Of a DNA stretch of 41,287 bases, positions 36,538 to 41,287 are shown one piece after another. Origin of the DNA: Candidatus Aminicenantota bacterium (GTDB lineage Bacteria; Acidobacteriota; Aminicenantia; JAMOAD01); contig JAMOVU010000080.1 in assembly GCA_027067555.1 (NCBI GenBank), forward strand, positions 1 through 41,287. Direction: 5' to 3'. Position 1 is the stretch's first letter. Each line of letters begins with the position of its first letter. The position numbers and the translations under genes were made by a program. The notes under the pieces are model-generated. The model was not told the DNA's origin. It searched no databases and was given only the letters and a program-made list of their open reading frames with translations.

Positions 36538-38360
36538 TTGAAGGAGTTTATAGGATAGGAAAAGTTTTGCCAGAAAAGGATTTTTTGGAAGAGTTTATTG
36601 ATAATCCCGGTGATAATATAAAGAATGTATTTAAAATTGTAATTGATATAAATGATAAAAATAGCCCAAAGTATAAAGGTATTAAATATGAGGAGTATGA
36701 TTCTTCAAAAAAGTTAAAATATTTTTATAAAAGAGGTTCTGCAAATGGACCCGACAAAACACCTACTTCAAAAATCACACAAATAGAAAAAACTTTTAAT
36801 AATAAAATTAAAAATGTTTTTGATAAATATTTAAAAGGAAATGAGCAGTTCTTAAGTAATGATGAGAAAATATTTATTTCTAATCTTCACAATTTAATAA
36901 GCAAAGAATATGATAATATTCAAAATGACTTAAAAGATTTTGCTAAAACAAATGGATTTTTGAGAAATGACAACGAATTTTATGAGCCTTCTATTATTAC
37001 TTTTGTATTTAAAGAGAATGGGACAGAGTATTATATAGGAGATTCGGATTTATTTGTAAATGTCTTTAAAAACAATGAAAAGGAAGCATATAAAAGCTTT
37101 TATAATAAATTTAATACGGAAAGTAGATCAAAAAACAAATACTGTTATATTTGCGAAAAGGAAGCAAATGAAGTATGGGGATTTGTAAATACTTATAATT
37201 TTTATACAGCAGATAAAGAAAGTTATGTTGCAGGAGGATTTAAACAAGAATTTATGTGGAAAAATTATCCTGTATGTTCTGAATGTGCAAAAGTGCTTGA
37301 AAGAGGAAAAAAGTATATAAATGAAAATCTTTCGTATAAATTTTGTGGCTTTAACTATTTGCTTGTTCCTGAACTGTTAATTAATAATGAGGATCTGTTA
37401 AGACAACTTTTAAATACTTTAATCAAATACAAGGATTTTTCTTTATCTGAAACTAAATCCACATTAATTGAAAAAGTTGAAGAGAGAACTTTAAGAGTTT
37501 TGAGTAGAGTAAACAATCAAATAAATTTTAACTTTTTATTTTATGAGAAATCAAATTCTGCCTTTAAGATTTTGCTTTATCTAAGGGAAATTGCCCCTAC
37601 AAGATTGAAATTTTTAATTGATTCAAAAGATGCTGTAGATAATACTGAAAGAAAATTTAAAATTTTTCAGGAGATAAAAACAAAAAAAGATACAATTAAT
37701 TTTAATTTTTCTTTCACTTTTATAAGAGATTTTTTCCCAAATTCGAAAAGAGATGGTAAATTTGATAATTATTTTCTTTCAATATTAAATAATATTTTTA
37801 TTGGCAAAAGTATATCTTTGGATTTTTTAGTACACAGGTTTATGGAAAAAATTAGGTCAGAATTTTTAAATGATAACTGGATTGAACCTTGGATTTTAAA
37901 ATCGTACAAGATACTAATATATCTGGAAGAAATTAAGTTATTAGATAGAAGGAGGAATAAAATGAAAAATTATCAAAATAATTATGAAGAGTTTTTTAAA
38001 GAGAATCCTATTTTTGATGATGAAACTAAAAAAGCCTTATTTTTAGAAGGAGTTTTAGCACAGAAGCTTTTGAATATACAATATCAGGAAAGAAATGCGA
38101 CACCATTTAGGAGCAGACTTAATGGATTAAAGATTGATGAAAAAGTGGCTAAAAGACTGCTTCCGGAAATTATTAACAAGTTGGAGGAATATAATAAAAA
38201 TTATTATAAAGAATTAGAGGAAAGAATAGGAGAATATTTGTTAAATTCTGATTTTAAAAAATATTCTATTGATGAGATGAGTTATTATTTTACACTCGGT
38301 ATGGTATTGGCTAAATATTTTAAATTTGATAAAGAAGAAAAAGAGGAAAAGGAGGTGTAA
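36534..38360 (+). CDS. cas8b: Type I-B Cascade large subunit Cas8b/Csh1
   Basis: 608 aa with Zn-finger CYICEKEANEVWGF...YPVCSECAKVLERG; immediately followed by Csh2-type cas7. Confidence 0.88.
   Translation: MIEGVYRIGKVLPEKDFLEEFIDNPGDNIKNVFKIVIDINDKNSPKYKGIKYEEYDSSKKLKYFYKRGSANGPDKTPTSKITQIEKTFNNKIKNVFDKYLKGNEQFLSNDEKIFISNLHNLISKEYDNIQNDLKDFAKTNGFLRNDNEFYEPSIITFVFKENGTEYYIGDSDLFVNVFKNNEKEAYKSFYNKFNTESRSKNKYCYICEKEANEVWGFVNTYNFYTADKESYVAGGFKQEFMWKNYPVCSECAKVLERGKKYINENLSYKFCGFNYLLVPELLINNEDLLRQLLNTLIKYKDFSLSETKSTLIEKVEERTLRVLSRVNNQINFNFLFYEKSNSAFKILLYLREIAPTRLKFLIDSKDAVDNTERKFKIFQEIKTKKDTINFNFSFTFIRDFFPNSKRDGKFDNYFLSILNNIFIGKSISLDFLVHRFMEKIRSEFLNDNWIEPWILKSYKILIYLEEIKLLDRRRNKMKNYQNNYEEFFKENPIFDDETKKALFLEGVLAQKLLNIQYQERNATPFRSRLNGLKIDEKVAKRLLPEIINKLEEYNKNYYKELEERIGEYLLNSDFKKYSIDEMSYYFTLGMVLAKYFKFDKEEKEEKEV
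37962..38360 (+). CDS. cas11b: Internal in-frame Cas11b small subunit (132 aa) translated from within cas8b
   Basis: AAGGAGG (37949-37955), 6-nt spacer, ATG at 37962, in frame with cas8b (offset 1428 nt = 476 codons). The encoded C-terminal segment MKNYQNNYEEFFKENP... looks alpha-helical. Confidence 0.7.
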   Translation: MKNYQNNYEEFFKENPIFDDETKKALFLEGVLAQKLLNIQYQERNATPFRSRLNGLKIDEKVAKRLLPEIINKLEEYNKNYYKELEERIGEYLLNSDFKKYSIDEMSYYFTLGMVLAKYFKFDKEEKEEKEV

Positions 38361-38362
38361 TT

Positions 38363-39262
38363 ATGTGTATAAAAAAAAGAATTGAACTTTTATTTTGTTA
38401 TGATGTTAAAGATGCCAATCCAAACGGTGATCCTTTGGATGAAAACAAACCGAGAATTGATGAAGAAACAAAAATTAATATTGTAACCGATGTTAGATTA
38501 AAAAGAACCATCAGAGATTATCTATATGAATACAAAGGGTACAATGGACATAATGGAAAAGACATTTTTGTAAGAGAGATTTTTATTGATGATGACCCAA
38601 CCAAAGGTATTCAAGATGGTAAAACAAGAGCTAAAGATTATAATAATAATGCAGAAAATGTATTAAGAGAATGTATTGATATTAGATTATTTGGTGGAGT
38701 TATCCCCTTAGATAAAGATTCCATTACATATACAGGTCCAGTTCAATTTAAAATGGGGCGTTCCCTACATAAAGTTGAGTTAAAACATATTAAGGGAACG
38801 GGTGCTTTTGCTTCAAAAGCTGGTGCAAAACAGGCAACATTTAGAGAAGAGTATATTCTCCCTTATTCTTTCATCTGCTTTCACGGAGTAATCAATGAAA
38901 CAGCAGCAAAACATACAAAATTAACTGATGATGATGTTAAGGAATTATTAGAAGCAATGTGGAATGGAACAAAAAATCTTATAAGTCGTTCTAAGTTCGG
39001 ACAAATGCCAAGATTTTTATTAAAAGTTACCTATAAAGAGCCGGGATTTTTTATTGGCGATTTGGATAAAAAAATAAAACTTACAAGTTATGAAAATGAT
39101 TTTAGCATAAGAAATGTAAAAGATTTTAAATTGGATATTGAAGAACTAAAAAAATCATTTGAAGAAAATAAAGAGAAAATAGAATCCATAGAATACAAAA
39201 TTGATAATAATTTATGTATAGTCAATGACATCCCAGAAAATTGGGAACAATTGCAAATTTAA
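38363..39262 (+). CDS. cas7: Type I-B Cas7 (Csh2)
   Basis: LLFCYDVKDANPNGDPLDENKPRIDEETKINIVTDVRLKRTIRDYL...DIRLFGGVIPL...TGPVQFKMGRSLH. Confidence 0.97.
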   Translation: MCIKKRIELLFCYDVKDANPNGDPLDENKPRIDEETKINIVTDVRLKRTIRDYLYEYKGYNGHNGKDIFVREIFIDDDPTKGIQDGKTRAKDYNNNAENVLRECIDIRLFGGVIPLDKDSITYTGPVQFKMGRSLHKVELKHIKGTGAFASKAGAKQATFREEYILPYSFICFHGVINETAAKHTKLTDDDVKELLEAMWNGTKNLISRSKFGQMPRFLLKVTYKEPGFFIGDLDKKIKLTSYENDFSIRNVKDFKLDIEELKKSFEENKEKIESIEYKIDNNLCIVNDIPENWEQLQI

Positions 39263-39277
39263 CTATGAGGGATTAAT

Positions 39278-40018
39278 ATGAAAATAGTTGTGTTTGATAT
39301 ATGGGGTGATTTAGCACATTTTAGACTCCCATATACTACAAGTTCTCCTCTAACTTTCCCTGTTCCGCCGAAGACTGCTTTATATGGAATTATTGGAGCT
39401 ATTTTAGGGTATGATAAGAATAATTATTTAAAGAAATTCCAGAATGAAAATTGGAAATTTGCAGTTAGTGTTAAAAATAAAATATCTACAATAAGAATAC
39501 CCGAAAATCTTATTAATACAAAAGCTGTTAAAATGTTTGCCCGTATGCCAAAAGGTAAATCATGCAGAACACAGATAAATTTTGAATTTATAAAAAATCC
39601 ATATTTTAGGATATATGTTACATCCTTAAATGAAACTAAATTAAATGAATTGGAAACATTATTGAAAGAGCATAAATCTAACTATACTGTATCATTTGGA
39701 ATATCTGAATGCCTTGCAAACTTTCTTTATATTGGTTCATATGAGGCGCAAGAAAAGCAAAATGATAATTTTGTTGAAATAAATACTATTGTCCCCTTGA
39801 AGTATATTAATAATTCTTCGCAAATTAATTTCTTAATTGAAGGGAGAAAGTATCTTAGAATTCATATGCCAACAGAAATGAAACCAGATAGGGAATTGGT
39901 GGAAAGTGAAGATTTTATTTTAGAAGCGAATGCTAATCCTATAAGTGTCAAATCTATAGAATATCTTAAATTGAATAATTTAAAGGAAAATAGGGAAGAA
40001 AATATCATAATGTTTTAA
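39278..40018 (+). CDS. cas5: Type I-B Cas5
   Basis: VFDIWGDLAHFRLPYTTSSPLTFPVPPKTALYGIIGAILG. Confidence 0.95.
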   Translation: MKIVVFDIWGDLAHFRLPYTTSSPLTFPVPPKTALYGIIGAILGYDKNNYLKKFQNENWKFAVSVKNKISTIRIPENLINTKAVKMFARMPKGKSCRTQINFEFIKNPYFRIYVTSLNETKLNELETLLKEHKSNYTVSFGISECLANFLYIGSYEAQEKQNDNFVEINTIVPLKYINNSSQINFLIEGRKYLRIHMPTEMKPDRELVESEDFILEANANPISVKSIEYLKLNNLKENREENIIMF

Positions 40019-40020
40019 AG

Positions 40021-41287
40021 ATGATGGCTTGTTTATCCCACCCTGACAAAAGTCTTTTAAAACATCTTAATAATGTAAAAGAATTAGGGATTAGTATTTT
40101 TAAAAATAAAAATGGCATTTTACAAAATTTTAATAATAAATTTTTATTAAAACTTTTAGAAGTATCACTTTTCTATCATGATTTTGGAAAGGCTACAAAA
40201 TTTTTTCAGGAATATCTTGAATCTTCCATAAAAAATAAAGAATACCAGGGAAATTCAGATTTAACTCAACATGCTTTAATATCAGCGTGTATAAGTGCAT
40301 ACAAAATAAACAAAAATCTAAAAGCAAGCGATAATTCTTTGCTTTTTAATCTGCTTGTTTTTTTAATAGTCCGGAAACATCATGGAAATTTTGAAAACCT
40401 TGATGAAATGGTCGTTGTGAGCAAGAATAGATGGAATATTCTTAAAAAGCAATGGAATAATATTACTTGTGAGTTTAAAAAAGAGATTGAAAATATTTTA
40501 TTTGATGATATTAAGGAATTTATTGAGGAGAATTTACTGTGGGATACAGGTTCTGTAATAGGAAAGATAGATAATTATTTGCTTTTAAATTTTTTATTTT
40601 CTATTTTGACTTACTCCGATAAAACCGAAGTCATAATTGGAACAAACTTAGAGAATGTTGAATTACCCGAAAGTATTGAGAAACTTGTTGATAATTATAA
40701 GAAAAAAGTATTTAAAAATTCTGAAGAATCAGAGTTAAACAGGTTAAGAGAAAATGCGTATAAAGTTTCACTGGAAAATTTATTAAGCCAATATGAAAAC
40801 GGAAACATATTTTCTTTAAATCTTCCGACAGGCTCCGGAAAAACATTAACAGTTTTAAATCTTGCATTTAATTTATTTAAAAAAGACAAGAGTCTGAAAA
40901 GAGTTATTTATGCTTTACCCTTCACATCTATTGTAGATCAAACGGAGAAAGTAATTAAAGATATTTTTGAAAAGGATGTGGATAGTGCGGATAAGTATAT
41001 GATTATTCATCATCACCTGGCTGAGGTAAAAATAAAAAACAATGAAAACTATGTTGAAGGAGATAAAGCGGAATTTTTAATTGAGAATTGGGACAAACCA
41101 TTGGTTTTGACAACATTCTGGCAATTGTTTAACTCAATTATTACAAATAAAAATTCTCAGCTGAGAAAATTTCATAACCTCACAAATTCAATAATTATTC
41201 TGGATGAAGTTCAAACAATTCCATATAAATACTGGATTCTTACCAATGAGGTTTTTAAAAAGATGTGTGAAATGTTTAATATTAAAA
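40021..41287 (+). CDS. cas3: Cas3 HD-nuclease/helicase, C-terminus cut by window edge
   Basis: Open frame from ATG 40021: MMACLSHPDKSLLKHLNN...LEVSLFYHDFGKATKFFQEYL (HD), FSLNLPTGSGKTLTVLNLAF (Walker A), IIILDEVQTIP (DExx). Confidence 0.95.
   Translation, partial: MMACLSHPDKSLLKHLNNVKELGISIFKNKNGILQNFNNKFLLKLLEVSLFYHDFGKATKFFQEYLESSIKNKEYQGNSDLTQHALISACISAYKINKNLKASDNSLLFNLLVFLIVRKHHGNFENLDEMVVVSKNRWNILKKQWNNITCEFKKEIENILFDDIKEFIEENLLWDTGSVIGKIDNYLLLNFLFSILTYSDKTEVIIGTNLENVELPESIEKLVDNYKKKVFKNSEESELNRLRENAYKVSLENLLSQYENGNIFSLNLPTGSGKTLTVLNLAFNLFKKDKSLKRVIYALPFTSIVDQTEKVIKDIFEKDVDSADKYMIIHHHLAEVKIKNNENYVEGDKAEFLIENWDKPLVLTTFWQLFNSIITNKNSQLRKFHNLTNSIIILDEVQTIPYKYWILTNEVFKKMCEMFNIK

Overview
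This is a 41.3 kb window from an AT-rich bacterial chromosome. The gene content (GWxTD protein, CarboxypepD_reg/TonB receptor, sulfatase-TPR fusion, S9 peptidase) resembles Acidobacteriota/Aminicenantes-like genomes, but that taxonomic placement is only an inference. Left part: a minus-strand surface/peptidase/TPR/TonB cluster (1-10 kb). It is followed by two tandem paralogous cassettes (10.5-15.3 kb). Each cassette encodes a short secreted Cys-containing peptide, a beta-propeller-like secreted protein and a membrane-anchored CxxC thioredoxin-like protein. Both are preceded by a near-identical sigma70 promoter and leader containing a short ORF with a CA microsatellite and a conserved anti-Shine-Dalgarno. 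Next come a dprA-usp-CRP/FHA-motB-motA operon, a MATE transporter, tRNA-Lys and tRNA-Arg, uvrA and a DUF2891 gene. Right part: a type I-B CRISPR-Cas locus with an unusual layout. cas1 is stranded about 9.7 kb from cas2; an AbiEi/AbiEii toxin-antitoxin pair and a non-coding region rich in RNA structure lie between cas1 and an 83-repeat array. The leader and cas2 are at the far end, then a divergent cas8b-cas7-cas5-cas3 operon with a clear internal Cas11b start inside cas8b. The best candidates for undescribed biology are: (1) the duplicated leader-regulated peptide/propeller/thioredoxin cassette; (2) a pair of promoter-linked double-hairpin small RNAs with covarying complementary loops flanking the AbiE locus; and (3) the split adaptation module with a degenerate trailer-end repeat.
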